A stretch of DNA of 64,000 bases from contig NZ_KB911459.1 of NCBI RefSeq assembly GCF_000383475.1, forward strand, positions 944,467-1,008,466. The letters run 5' to 3'. The DNA comes from Microbacterium sp. 11MF. GTDB lineage: Bacteria > Actinomycetota > Actinomycetes > Actinomycetales > Microbacteriaceae. Below the pieces are notes generated by a model, which saw only the letters and a program-made list of their open reading frames with translations, was not told where the DNA came from and ran no database searches. Both the position numbers and the translations under genes were made by a program. Of this stretch, positions 19,029 through 27,919 are shown one piece after another; position 1 is the first letter of the stretch; the number at the start of each line of letters is the position of its first letter.

Positions 19029-19292
19029 TCAGAGATGTCGGTACACGTCCTCGAGCGTCAGCCCCTTCGCGAGCATCATCACCTGCAGGTGGTAGAGCAG
19101 CTGCGAGATCTCCTCGGCCGTCTCGGTGTCGGACTGGTACTCGGCGGCCATCCAGACCTCGGCGGCCTCTTCGACGATCTTCTTGCCGATGGCGTGGACG
19201 CCGCGATCCAGCTGCGCGACCGTGCCCGATCCCTCGGGACGGCTCGCCGCGGTCTCGCTCAGCTCGGAGAACAGTGCGTCGAAGGTCTTCAC
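19029..19292 (-). CDS. hisE: phosphoribosyl-ATP diphosphatase
   Basis: An 87-residue MazG-like helical protein removing pyrophosphate from PR-ATP, the second step of histidine synthesis. The sequence [39 protein letters not shown] and [18 protein letters not shown] holds the metal-binding E-x-x-E pairs of the fold. The start is a GTG at 19290-19292. GGAGG lies only two bases before it, too close for a normal ribosome-binding site. TACCCT seven bases upstream instead suggests a leaderless message. Confidence 0.93.
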   Translation of the reverse strand: MKTFDALFSELSETAASRPEGSGTVAQLDRGVHAIGKKIVEEAAEVWMAAEYQSDTETAEEISQLLYHLQVMMLAKGLTLEDVYRHL

Positions 19293-19299
19293 ACCCTCC

Positions 19300-19305
19300 A
19301 GGGTA
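19300..19305 (-). promoter_or_regulatory. -10 element of a probable leaderless promoter (hisE)
   Basis: TACCCT on the minus strand ends seven bases before the hisE GTG, in the 56-base gap after rpe. Confidence 0.4.
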
Positions 19306-19348
19306 CCGGCCCGCCGATCACGGCCGGTCCGCGTGACGGCCGTGCTCG

Positions 19349-20032
19349 TCAGTGACGGTGGGCGGATGCCGCGGCTGAGCGGAGCGCGCTGATCGCTGCG
19401 CCGGGATCCTCGGCCCCGAAGACGGCCGAGCCCGCCACGAATGTGTCGGCACCGGCATCCGCTGCCTGCGCGATGGTCGATTCGCCGATGCCGCCGTCGA
19501 CCTGGAGCCACACTCGCGACCCGCGGCGGCGGGCCTCGTCGCTGAGCCGGCGGAGCTTGGGCATCTGGTCGGCCATGAAGCTCTGCCCGCCGAAGCCGGG
19601 CTCGACCGTCATGACGAGGATCTGGTCGAACTCGTCGAGGACGTCGAACAGCTGCTCCACGGGGGTCGCAGGCTTGACCGCGACGCCGGCGCGTGCGCCG
19701 ATCTGCCGCAGCCGACGAGCGAGAGCGACGGGGTCGGCGGCCGCCTCGAGGTGGAACGTGACGGATGCCGCCCCGATCTCGGCGTACTCGGGAGCGCAGC
19801 GATCGGCGTCGCTGATCATGAGGTGCACGTCGAGCGGGACGGGGCTCGTCGCCTGGATGCGCTCGACCATCTGCGGACCGAACGTCAGGTTCGGGACGAA
19901 GTGATTGTCCATGACGTCGACGTGGACGAAGTCGGCCGACGCGATGCGGGCGAGTTCCGCCTGCATGTTCACGAAGTCGGCGGCGAGGATGCTGGGGTTG
20001 ATGCGTACGTCGGAATCGGCCACGTCAGCCAT
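19349..20032 (-). CDS. rpe: ribulose-phosphate 3-epimerase
   Basis: A 227-residue TIM barrel interconverting ribulose-5-phosphate and xylulose-5-phosphate in the pentose phosphate pathway. Signatures are [37 protein letters not shown] (metal-binding His and Asp), [14 protein letters not shown] segment read as [16 protein letters not shown], and [19 protein letters not shown] with AGSAVFG at the phosphate site. It lies 15 bases after rsmB and probably shares its transcript. Confidence 0.96.
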   Translation of the reverse strand: MADVADSDVRINPSILAADFVNMQAELARIASADFVHVDVMDNHFVPNLTFGPQMVERIQATSPVPLDVHLMISDADRCAPEYAEIGAASVTFHLEAAADPVALARRLRQIGARAGVAVKPATPVEQLFDVLDEFDQILVMTVEPGFGGQSFMADQMPKLRRLSDEARRRGSRVWLQVDGGIGESTIAQAADAGADTFVAGSAVFGAEDPGAAISALRSAAASAHRH

Positions 20033-20047
20033 TATCCCGGTGCCCGG

Positions 20048-21403
20048 TCAGTTCTTGCGGAGCAACCAGATCGACATCGCGTCGGTGCCGTGACGGTGTG
20101 GCCACAGCTGGGCGCGGCCCGATCCATCCGACGGCTCCGCGAGATCGATATCCCCGCCGGCGACCTGCCGGAGCACCTCGCGCGCGTCAAGCTGGGTGAG
20201 AGCGTCACCGAACCGACGTTCGACCTCTGCCACGACACCCGCGGTCTCGGCGAGGTGGGGTGAGCACGTCACGTAGGCGACGACGCCGCCGGGAGCAAGC
20301 GCGTCGACCGCCGCGATGAGGAGTTCGGTCTGCAGCTGAGTGAGTTCGGGGACGTCCGCCGGGGCCTTCCGCCACCGCGCCTCGGGCCGGCGTCGGAGGG
20401 CGCCGAGGCCGGTGCAGGGGGCGTCGACGAGGATCCGGTCGTAGACCCCGCGGCCCGCGCGGGTGCGACCGTCCTCCTCCGACACGGGCACGTCGAGGGG
20501 GACGGCGGCGACCGACTGCCGGACGAGGCGGGCCCGCGCAGGTGACACTTCGTTCGCCTCGACGATCGCGCCGCCGGTGGCGCCCTCGGCAGCCAGCACG
20601 GCGGTCTTGCCGCCGGGCGCGGCGCAGAGGTCCAGCCACCGCTCCCCCGCGCGGATCGGGACCGCACGCGACAGGGCGAGGGCCGCAAGCTGCGACCCTT
20701 CGTCCTGCACGCGGACAGCACCCCCCGACCCGCGGACGATCCGGTCCGGGTCGCCACCGGCGAGGCGGAAGCCGATCGGGGAGAACGGGGTGCGCTCCGC
20801 GTCGTCCGGGATCGACCCGACGCCCGGCAGAGCGGTGAGGGTCACCGTGGGCGCGGCGTTGTCGGCGGCGAGGAGGTCGAGGAGCTCATCCCCGCGTCCC
20901 TCGACGGACAGCGCGCGCCGGAAGGCCCGGATGATCCAGACCGGGTGTGCGAACCGGACAGCCAGGCGCTCGTCGTCGGAGCGGGCGGCATCCTCGATGC
21001 GGGTCAGCCACTCCTCCTCGTCCCGTTCCGACACGCGGCGGAGGACGGCGTTGGCGAACCCCGTCGCGCGGCGGCCCGCCACACGACCGACGAGGTCGAC
21101 CGTCTCGTGGACGGCGGCGTGCGCGGGGACGCGGGTCGCGAGGAGCTGGTGCGTGCCGAGTCGAAGCGCGTCGAGGACGGGCGCGTCGATCCCCGAGACG
21201 GGTCGCGACGCCGCCATCTCGATGATGGCGTCGTACGTCCCGACACGGCGGAGGGTGCCGTAGGTCAGCTCGGTGGCGAGGGCGGCATCCGCGGTCGACA
21301 GTCGGGCGCGCTCGAGTTCGCGCGGCAAGAGGAGGTTCGCGTAGGCGTCGTCCTCTCCAACGGCGCGGATGACCGCGTACGCGACGTCGCGGGCGGCGCT
21401 CAC
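20048..21403 (-). CDS. rsmB: 16S rRNA (cytosine-967-C5)-methyltransferase
   Basis: A 451-residue RNA methyltransferase. The N-terminal NusB-like RNA-binding domain (about 1-140) is followed by an SAM-dependent RsmB/NOP domain. The SAM site is WLDLCAAPGGKTAVLA; the two catalytic cysteines are in VDAPCTGLGALRRRPEARW and in YVTCSPHLAETAG. The GTG start overlaps the fmt stop by four bases. Pairing of fmt and rsmB is common in bacteria, supporting the call. Confidence 0.93.
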   Translation of the reverse strand: MSAARDVAYAVIRAVGEDDAYANLLLPRELERARLSTADAALATELTYGTLRRVGTYDAIIEMAASRPVSGIDAPVLDALRLGTHQLLATRVPAHAAVHETVDLVGRVAGRRATGFANAVLRRVSERDEEEWLTRIEDAARSDDERLAVRFAHPVWIIRAFRRALSVEGRGDELLDLLAADNAAPTVTLTALPGVGSIPDDAERTPFSPIGFRLAGGDPDRIVRGSGGAVRVQDEGSQLAALALSRAVPIRAGERWLDLCAAPGGKTAVLAAEGATGGAIVEANEVSPARARLVRQSVAAVPLDVPVSEEDGRTRAGRGVYDRILVDAPCTGLGALRRRPEARWRKAPADVPELTQLQTELLIAAVDALAPGGVVAYVTCSPHLAETAGVVAEVERRFGDALTQLDAREVLRQVAGGDIDLAEPSDGSGRAQLWPHRHGTDAMSIWLLRKN

Positions 21404-22332
21404 GAGACCGCTCCAGGGAGATCGACCCGAGGATCATCGACGCGGAGCCCGCGCCACCAGTCGGCCGCGTTCATCGCACCCTTTCCGGCGGGTTGGACCG
21501 TCCGGAGAAGGACGGTTCCCTCCCCCGTGCCCGCGACGACGTCACGGCCGACGAGCGCGACCTGACCGGCCTCGAGATCGGCGTCGGGACCGCGGAGGGC
21601 GGCGAGCACCTTCACCCGCTGACCGTCGAGCGACACGTGGGCACCGGGCTCGGGCGTCGTCCCGCGGAAGCGGTCGATCACCCGGTCAGCGGGTTCGGCC
21701 AGATCGAGGGCGCCGTCGGCCTGTGTGAGCTTCGGCGCGAGGGTGGGTTCGCCGTGCTGGGGCGTCGTGACCGCCGAGCCGTCGGCGATCGCATCCACGA
21801 CTCCCGAGACGAGTTCCGCGCCGGACGCGGCCAGGTCCGTGAGCACGTCGCCCGCCGTGGCACCGCGCGGGACGTCGTAGCGGAGCTCGGCGAAGACGTC
21901 CCCGGCGTCGAGGGCGGGGACGAGCTGGAACACGGCGGCGCCCGTCACACGGTCGCCGGCGATGAGCGCGTGCTGCACGGGCGCCGCGCCGCGCCAGCGC
22001 GGGAGGAGGGAGAAATGCAGGTTGATCCAGCCGTGCGGCGGCATCGACAGGAGCGGTTCGCGCACCAGTCCGCCGTAGGCGACGATGACACCCAGGTCCG
22101 CGCCGAGCGCGGCGATCTCGGCCGTCGCGGCGTCGTCGAGGCGGTCCGCCTTGACGATCGGGAGCCCGAGCTGCTCCGCCGCCACCGCGACCGGCGAGGG
22201 CGTCAGGACGCGCTTGCGTCCGATCGGAGCATCGCGTCGCGTGACGACGCCGACGACCTCATGGGACGAGGCCGCGAGGGCGCGGAGGGACGGGACGGCC
22301 GGTTCGGGGGTTCCGGCGAAAACGACGCGCAT
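21400..22332 (-). CDS. fmt: methionyl-tRNA formyltransferase
   Basis: A 310-residue enzyme that formylates initiator Met-tRNA using 10-formyl-tetrahydrofolate. The N-terminus MRVVFAGTPEPAVPSLRAL fixes the start at the ATG 22330-22332; the open frame continues further up but into priA. The folate and catalytic loop is INLHFSLLPRWRGAAPVQHA, and the C-terminal OB-like tRNA-binding domain is complete (GKGAMNAADWWRGLR). It starts ten bases after priA. Confidence 0.96.
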   Translation of the reverse strand: MRVVFAGTPEPAVPSLRALAASSHEVVGVVTRRDAPIGRKRVLTPSPVAVAAEQLGLPIVKADRLDDAATAEIAALGADLGVIVAYGGLVREPLLSMPPHGWINLHFSLLPRWRGAAPVQHALIAGDRVTGAAVFQLVPALDAGDVFAELRYDVPRGATAGDVLTDLAASGAELVSGVVDAIADGSAVTTPQHGEPTLAPKLTQADGALDLAEPADRVIDRFRGTTPEPGAHVSLDGQRVKVLAALRGPDADLEAGQVALVGRDVVAGTGEGTVLLRTVQPAGKGAMNAADWWRGLRVDDPRVDLPGAVS

Positions 22333-22342
22333 GCAGGGGTCC

Positions 22343-24292
22343 TCACAGATCGAGCTCGGGCACATCGAGCCGAACCCTGAGTGTAGTCCGGGGTCCAGGA
22401 CCCCGCCGGCGACCCCGGACCGCATCGGCGACGACGGATGCCCGCAGCTGCTCGGCGACGGCGCGGCCGTGCGCGTAGTCCACCCGGACGAGAGCGCGCG
22501 CGCCGTCGTCGGTGGGCACGGGGCCGAGCACCGACAGCGGGACGAGGTCGGGAACCGTCTCGCGCAGCTCGGCGAGGGCACGGTCGACGGATGCCGCGGC
22601 TCCCTCGACGGCGGCGACCCGGATGGTCGGGGGCATCAGCAGTGGAGCCCGGTCCGCGAGCTCGGCACGTGCGTATGCGGCGTGGGTCCACGTCGCGAGG
22701 GCACGGGCGACGGGACCGGTGACGCCGACGAGATGGACCGGCGAGCCGGGAGCCGCCAGCGCGGCGGCGTTCGACCACCACCGCAGGCACGATTCGCCGA
22801 TCCGCAACTGCTCGGCCATGAGCATCTTGTCGCCGTCGAGGAGGATGACCGCACGGTAGCCGCCCTCCGCCGCGGGCTCCGCTCCGCGCGTAGCGATCAC
22901 GAGGGCCGGTCGGCCGTCGACCGATGCAACGGGGTGATCGCCGTCGGCGACGATGACACGGATGCCGGGGAACGCCCGACCGAGTTCGTCCGCCGTACGT
23001 TCACTCCCCGATGACGCCATCCGGAAGCGCGTCCCGGCGCAGTTGGCGCACGTCCAGTTCGGCGCCGACCGGCCGCACCATCCGCAGTCGGGAGTCGCAC
23101 CGGGGCGGCGCGCACGGAGCGGGCCGGAGCAGTGCCGGCACCGGGCGGGAGTTCGGCACTCCGCGCAGACGAGGACGGGTGAGTAGCCCGGCCGGGCGAC
23201 CTGGACCAGCACCGGGCCGTGCTGCAAGGCCTCTCGCGCCGCACCGAAGGCGGCCGAGGGGACGCGGGCACCGCGGTACTCGGCCTCGTGCGTCGCGGAC
23301 AGGACGACCCTCGGACTGACCCGTCGCGACGCGGGGATCTCACGCACCCACCCGAGCTGGACGAGACGCTCGACATCGGTGGTGCGGGTGTGGCCGGCGA
23401 AAACGAGCGCGGAGTGCTCCTCCTCCTGACGGACGAGCGCGGCATCCCGTGCGTGGACTCCCGGACTGAGCGGCTCGGCGAGAAGCGTGTCGCCGTCGTC
23501 CCAGACGAAGACGGCGCCGACATCGTGAGCGGGTGCGTACACGGTGGACCTGTTCCCGACGACGATGCAGGGCGTGGGACTCAGCATCCGCAGGTACGTC
23601 GCGTACCGCTCCGGGCCCGGGCGTCGGGCGTCGTCGCGGACGACCGCCTCGCCCGGGACGAGGGTCGTGAGGGCGTCGAGGAGCTGCGTCTGGTCACGGT
23701 GATCGGGGACGACGAGCAGCGCGCTCCGACCGCTGTCCAGGACGAGCGCGGCGAGGCTCGCCAGCAGGTCCGCCCACGCACCGCGGAGAGCTCCGGGAGT
23801 CGGATGCGGCGGGGCGTCGATCGCGACCCGCTCCCCGTTCAGGACGGCGTCGGCGAGCCCCGGATAGGGTGATGCGAGCTCGTGCGCGCGGGTCGCGGCA
23901 TCCGGATCCACCTGCGGAGCTTCGGGCGGATCGGCGCCGAGCCAGGCCTTCTCGGCACGCACCATCCGCTTCGGCACCGCAAGGCGCAGGATGTCGCTCG
24001 CCGAGCCCGCGGCACGGTCGGCGACGCGCCGTGCCAGCGCGTAGAGGGATGCCGGAAGCACCGGTACCGGAGAGACGACGGATGCCACCTCGGACAGCGG
24101 CCGCCCGCCGGGCTCGACCTCGGCCCGCTCGATGACCCAGCCCTCGATCATCCGGCCGGCGCTCCGCAACGGCACCTTCACCCGCACACCCGGTTGCGCG
24201 TCGGCGTCCAGGGCGCCCGGCACGGCGTAGTCGAAGAGCCGGTCGAGTTGAGGGAGCGGCGAATCGAGGAGGATCCGTGCGACGGCGATCAC
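22343..24292 (-). CDS. priA: PriA-like primosomal protein, degenerate helicase
   Basis: About 649 residues. The N-terminal DNA-binding domain of PriA is recognisable (ARILLDSPLPQLDRLFDYAV, GVRVKVPLRSAGRMIEGWV). Four CxxC zinc pairs are present: CAECRTPARCRHC, then CGWCGRSAPNWTCANC. The helicase motor is degraded: the place of Walker A GSGKT reads DAPPHPTPGALRGA, and the DEAH box is replaced by VFVWDDGDTLLAEP. Actinobacterial PriA proteins are known to lack helicase motifs, so a DNA-binding restart or loading role without ATPase activity is likely. I chose the GTG at 24290-24292, five bases after metK; an ATG at 24349 would overlap metK. Confidence 0.85.
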   Translation of the reverse strand: MIAVARILLDSPLPQLDRLFDYAVPGALDADAQPGVRVKVPLRSAGRMIEGWVIERAEVEPGGRPLSEVASVVSPVPVLPASLYALARRVADRAAGSASDILRLAVPKRMVRAEKAWLGADPPEAPQVDPDAATRAHELASPYPGLADAVLNGERVAIDAPPHPTPGALRGAWADLLASLAALVLDSGRSALLVVPDHRDQTQLLDALTTLVPGEAVVRDDARRPGPERYATYLRMLSPTPCIVVGNRSTVYAPAHDVGAVFVWDDGDTLLAEPLSPGVHARDAALVRQEEEHSALVFAGHTRTTDVERLVQLGWVREIPASRRVSPRVVLSATHEAEYRGARVPSAAFGAAREALQHGPVLVQVARPGYSPVLVCAECRTPARCRHCSGPLRARRPGATPDCGWCGRSAPNWTCANCAGTRFRMASSGSERTADELGRAFPGIRVIVADGDHPVASVDGRPALVIATRGAEPAAEGGYRAVILLDGDKMLMAEQLRIGESCLRWWSNAAALAAPGSPVHLVGVTGPVARALATWTHAAYARAELADRAPLLMPPTIRVAAVEGAAASVDRALAELRETVPDLVPLSVLGPVPTDDGARALVRVDYAHGRAVAEQLRASVVADAVRGRRRGPGPRTTLRVRLDVPELDL

Positions 24293-24297
24293 GGGCG

Positions 24298-25491
24298 TCA
24301 GAGCCCGGCGGCGGCCCGCAACGCGTCGACGCGGTCGGTGCGTTCCCACGTGAACTCGGGCAGTTCCCGCCCGAAGTGTCCGTAGGCGGCGGTCTGCGCG
24401 TAGATCGGGCGCAGGAGGTCGAGGTCGTCGATGATCGCCTGCGGCCGGAGATCGAACGATTCGCGAATCGCGGCGGTGATCTTCTCGTCCGAGACGTGGC
24501 CCGTTCCGAACGTCTCGACGTACAGCCCCACGGGGGCGGCACGGCCGATCGCGTAGGCGACCTGCACCTCGAGCCGGTCGGCCAGGCCCGCCGCGACGGC
24601 GTTCTTCGCGACCCAGCGCATCGCATACGCCGCCGAGCGATCGACCTTGGAGGGGTCCTTGCCGCTGAAGGCCCCACCGCCGTGACGCGCGGCCCCACCG
24701 TAGGTGTCGATGATGATCTTGCGACCCGTCAGGCCCGCGTCACCCTTGGGACCGCCCACGACGAAGGGGCCCGCCGGGTTGATGACGTAGCGCACGCCCG
24801 AGACGTCGAGCCCCGTCTGGGCGAGGACGGGGTCGATGACCTCGGCCTGCACCGCGGCGCGGAGGGCCGGGAGCGAGATGTCGGGGTGGTGCTGGGTGGA
24901 GAGGACCACCGTGTCGACGGTCCGCGGCGTCGTGCCGTCGTAACCGAGGGTCACCTGCGTCTTGCCGTCGGGGCGGAGGAACGGCAGTGCGCCGCTGCGA
25001 CGCGCATCGGTGAGCCGCTCGGCCAGCCGGTGGGCGGTCCAGATCGCGGTCGGCATGTACGAGGGCGTCTCGTTGGTCGCGTAGCCGAACATGATGCCCT
25101 GGTCCCCCGCGCCGAGCGCGTCGACGGGGTCGACCGAACCGCCCTCGCGGTGCTCCAGGGCGTTGTCGACGCCCGCGGCGATGTCGCCCGACTGCTCGCC
25201 GATCGACACCGTCACACCGCACGAGTCGCCGTCGAAGCCGGTCTCGGAGGAGGTGTATCCGATGCGGTTCACGACGCGACGGACGATCCCCGGGATGTCG
25301 ACGTAGCCGTCGGTGCGGACTTCACCTGCGACGTGGACGAGGCCCGTCGTGACCAGTGTCTCGACGGCGACGCGGCTACCGCGGTCGACCGCGAGGAGGG
25401 CATCGAGGATGCTGTCGGAGATCTGGTCGCAGATCTTGTCGGGGTGACCTTCGGTCACGGACTCCGACGTGAACAGGCGCAGCGCGCTCAT
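24298..25491 (-). CDS. metK: S-adenosylmethionine synthetase
   Basis: A 397-residue enzyme making SAM from methionine and ATP. Family motifs are [39 protein letters not shown] (near 110-130), [20 protein letters not shown] and [19 protein letters not shown]. Length is normal. GGAGG four bases before the ATG is the ribosome-binding site. The next upstream gene is rpoZ, 116 bases away; coaBC, usual at this spot in actinobacteria, is absent. Confidence 0.98.
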   Translation of the reverse strand: MSALRLFTSESVTEGHPDKICDQISDSILDALLAVDRGSRVAVETLVTTGLVHVAGEVRTDGYVDIPGIVRRVVNRIGYTSSETGFDGDSCGVTVSIGEQSGDIAAGVDNALEHREGGSVDPVDALGAGDQGIMFGYATNETPSYMPTAIWTAHRLAERLTDARRSGALPFLRPDGKTQVTLGYDGTTPRTVDTVVLSTQHHPDISLPALRAAVQAEVIDPVLAQTGLDVSGVRYVINPAGPFVVGGPKGDAGLTGRKIIIDTYGGAARHGGGAFSGKDPSKVDRSAAYAMRWVAKNAVAAGLADRLEVQVAYAIGRAAPVGLYVETFGTGHVSDEKITAAIRESFDLRPQAIIDDLDLLRPIYAQTAAYGHFGRELPEFTWERTDRVDALRAAAGL

Positions 25492-25529
25492 CGGTCCTCC
25501 AGAGGGCGGATCGGGGGTGTGTAAACCAT

Positions 25530-25568
25530 CATGCCCGCGGCCCCCGACACGGGGGGCTCGCGGGCATG
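25530..25568 (-). terminator. strong hairpin between rpoZ and metK (terminator or attenuator)
   Basis: CATGCCCGCG on the left pairs with CGCGGGCATG on the right around a CCCCC/GGGGG inner stem. It lies 39 bases after the rpoZ stop and 38 bases before metK. The U-run on the minus strand is weak (GGTTTAC), so partial read-through into metK is possible. Confidence 0.5.
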
Positions 25569-25607
25569 AGGATGACGCCGTGTGGCGCCGGGGTCATGAG
25601 GTCGAGA

Positions 25608-25862
25608 TCACTCGGCCGCGCGGAGGCGCAGCTTGTCCTCGTGGATCTCGTGGAGGGCGATCGTCAGCGGCTTGTCCTCGACGTTGGAGTCGACGAGCGG
25701 GCCCACGTTGTCGAAGAGGTTGCCCTCGTGGAGGTCCGAGTAGTAGTCGTTGATCTGACGCGCGCGCTTAGATGCGTAGATCACGAGCTGGTACTTCGAG
25801 TCGACCTTGTTGAGGAGTGCGTCGATGGGCGGGTCGATGATGCCCTGGTCACGGTTGGCCAT
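25608..25862 (-). CDS. rpoZ: RNA polymerase omega subunit
   Basis: An 84-residue subunit that helps assemble and stabilise the beta' subunit. The conserved core [31 protein letters not shown] and [17 protein letters not shown] is intact. GGAGG six bases before the ATG and a TAGACT hexamer about 70 bases upstream suggest its own promoter. In relatives it follows gmk; here about 6.8 kb separates the two. Confidence 0.96.
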   Translation of the reverse strand: MANRDQGIIDPPIDALLNKVDSKYQLVIYASKRARQINDYYSDLHEGNLFDNVGPLVDSNVEDKPLTIALHEIHEDKLRLRAAE

Positions 25863-25932
25863 GGTGGTCCTCCAGGATCGGTGAGGAGAGATGTCTGCCG
25901 GAACGCGCGCGGACGCGGCGCGGCATCCTCTC

Positions 25933-25938
25933 AGTCTA
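25933..25938 (-). promoter_or_regulatory. -10 element of the rpoZ promoter
   Basis: TAGACT on the minus strand, with a predicted start near 25926 and a leader of about 64 bases; a CGTCAC hexamer lies about 17 bases further up as a poor -35. Confidence 0.4.
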
Positions 25939-25973
25939 CAGGTCGCCGCGCGCCTGTGACGCCTGCGCCCGGC

Positions 25974-26555
25974 TCACCGGCTGAGAAGCTGCCGCTTCGA
26001 GCTGAGGACCCCGGTGTCGAAGCCCGCCAGGTGCAGACCGCCGTGGAAGCGGGCGTGCTCGATCTTGACGCACCGGTCCATGACGACCGACAGACCCGCG
26101 TCGGCGGCGATCTTCGCGGCGCCCTCGTGCCACGAGCCGAGTTGCAGCCAGAGCGTCGAGGCACCGGCATCCACCGCCTCCTGCGCGACGCCGGGCAGGT
26201 CGTCGTGCTTCCGGAAGACGTCGACGATGTCGGGGACGACCGGCAGGTCGGCGAGCGACGCGTAGGCGGGCTTCCCGAGGATCTCGCTCGCCCGCGGGTT
26301 GACGTAATAGACGTCGTACGGCGAGCTTCCGCTCAGGTAGGTGGCGACGAAGTAGCTCGCGCGCGCCGGGTTGTCGGAGGCGCCCACGATCGCGATCGTC
26401 TTCGCCCGGCGGAGGATCTCGAACCTCTCCTGGGGACCGGCGGCGGGCCACGTCCGCACATCGTTCGCCGCAGCCGGAGCGCCGGGCAGCGCGCAGGCGA
26501 CGCCGTCGGCCGGTGCCGGCGGGGTCGGAAGGGCGCAGGCGTTCGGATCGGTCAT
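25974..26555 (-). CDS. CoA-binding domain protein (YccU-like)
   Basis: A 193-residue protein with an Ala/Pro-rich N-terminal stretch (about 1-40) followed by a CoA_binding_2 Rossmann domain: TIAIVGASDNPARASYFVA, VYYVNPRASEILGKPAYASL, DIVDVFRKHDDLPGVAQEA, STLWLQLGSWHEGAAKIA and VVMDRCVKIEHARF. These are the family's conserved segments; a CoA-type nucleotide is the expected ligand and the role is not known. The ATG overlaps the sulfhydrylase stop by four bases, so it is coupled to sulfur metabolism here. Confidence 0.85.
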   Translation of the reverse strand: MTDPNACALPTPPAPADGVACALPGAPAAANDVRTWPAAGPQERFEILRRAKTIAIVGASDNPARASYFVATYLSGSSPYDVYYVNPRASEILGKPAYASLADLPVVPDIVDVFRKHDDLPGVAQEAVDAGASTLWLQLGSWHEGAAKIAADAGLSVVMDRCVKIEHARFHGGLHLAGFDTGVLSSKRQLLSR

Positions 26556-27889
26556 CGGGGGACTCCTGTCGCGGCGGTGAGGGCCTGATCGAGGTCCCAC
26601 ACGATGTCCTCGGGGTCTTCGAGACCGACCGAGATGCGGATGAGGTCGGCCGGCACCCCGGCGGCGACGAGCTGATCCGCGCTGAGCTGCTGGTGCGTCG
26701 TCGAGGCGGGGTGGATGACGAGCGTCCGGGCGTCGCCGATGTTGGCGAGGTGCGAGGCGAGCTGGAGCGCGTCGATGACCGCCTCCCCCGCCCGGCGACC
26801 CGCGGCGACGCGGTCGTCCTCGTTCGCGGCATCGTCGCCGGCCTTCACGCCGAACGCGAAGACCGATCCCGGCCCGAGCGGGAGGTACTTCTCGGCCCGT
26901 TCGCGGTGGGGGTGATCCGGCAGCCCCGCCCACGTGACGAACGAGACCCGGGGGTCTGAGGCGAGCCACTCGGCGACGATCCGCGCGTTCGCGCCGTGCG
27001 CGTCGATCCGCTGCGGCAAGGTCTCGATGCCCTGCAGCAGCAGGAAGGCGGAGTGCGGGCTGAGAGCCGCACCGATGTCGCGGAGCTGCTCGCTCCGGAG
27101 CTTGGTCAGGAAGCCGTACTCGCCGAAGTTGTCCCACCACTTGATGCCGCCGTACGAGGCGACCGGCTCGGTCATCTGCGGGAACTTGCCGTTCCCCCAG
27201 TCGAACGTCCCCTTCTCGATCACGACGCCGCCGAGGGTCGTGCCGTGTCCGCCGAGGAACTTGGTCACGGAGTGGATGACGATGTCCGCGCCGTGCTCGA
27301 GCGGGCGCGCGAGGTAGGGGGTCGCGAGGGTCGAATCGACGACGAGCGGGATGCCGGCCGCGTGTGCGACCTCGGCGAGGCCCTCGATGTCGGCGATCTC
27401 CCCCGACGGGTTGCCGATCGTCTCGACGTAGAGCACCTTCGTCTCGGGGCGGATCGCCGCCGCGTAGTCCGCCGGGTCGCTCGAGGCGACGAACGTCGTG
27501 TCGACCCCGAAACGGCGGAGCGTCACGTCGAGCTGGGTGACGGTGCCGCCATAGAGCTGCGCCGAGGCGACGACGTGGTCGCCGACACCGACGAGCGCGG
27601 CGAAGGTGATGAACTCGGCGCTCATCCCGGAGGCGGTCGCCACTGCGCCGATGCCGCCCTCGAGGGACGCGAGGCGCTCCTCGAGTGCAGCGACCGTCGG
27701 GTTGCCGATGCGCGAGTAGATGTTGCCGTACTTCTGCAGCGCGAACAGGTTCGCGGCATCCGTCGCGTCGTCGAAGACGAAGGAGGAGGTCTGGTAGATC
27801 GGCACGGCGCGGGCGCCGGTCGCGGCATCCGGGGTGCCGCCGGCATGGAGTGCGCGCGTGCGGAAGCCGAAGCGGTGTTCGTCAGTCAT
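26552..27889 (-). CDS. metY: O-acetylhomoserine aminocarboxypropyltransferase (sulfhydrylase)
   Basis: A 445-residue PLP enzyme of the Cys/Met-metabolism family. It combines O-acetylhomoserine with sulfide to make homocysteine. The PLP lysine is in IHSVTKFLGGHGTTLGG. Other family segments are FGFRTRALHAGGTPDAATG, YSRIGNPTVAALEERLASL, VVDSTLATPYLARPLEHGAD and FAFGVKAG. Its length (about 430-445) and the SVTKFLGGHG context favour MetY over cystathionine synthase. It starts 30 bases after acs and is coupled to the CoA-binding protein gene. Confidence 0.93.
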   Translation of the reverse strand: MTDEHRFGFRTRALHAGGTPDAATGARAVPIYQTSSFVFDDATDAANLFALQKYGNIYSRIGNPTVAALEERLASLEGGIGAVATASGMSAEFITFAALVGVGDHVVASAQLYGGTVTQLDVTLRRFGVDTTFVASSDPADYAAAIRPETKVLYVETIGNPSGEIADIEGLAEVAHAAGIPLVVDSTLATPYLARPLEHGADIVIHSVTKFLGGHGTTLGGVVIEKGTFDWGNGKFPQMTEPVASYGGIKWWDNFGEYGFLTKLRSEQLRDIGAALSPHSAFLLLQGIETLPQRIDAHGANARIVAEWLASDPRVSFVTWAGLPDHPHRERAEKYLPLGPGSVFAFGVKAGDDAANEDDRVAAGRRAGEAVIDALQLASHLANIGDARTLVIHPASTTHQQLSADQLVAAGVPADLIRISVGLEDPEDIVWDLDQALTAATGVPR

Positions 27890-27919
27890 GTTCTCTCTCT
27901 GGCGGGTGGATGCCGCAGG

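Noticed and set aside
25492..25529. A SAM riboswitch before metK
   Set aside because: The leader of metK is short and lacks the conserved core of any SAM riboswitch class that I could recognise; only a plain hairpin is present further upstream.
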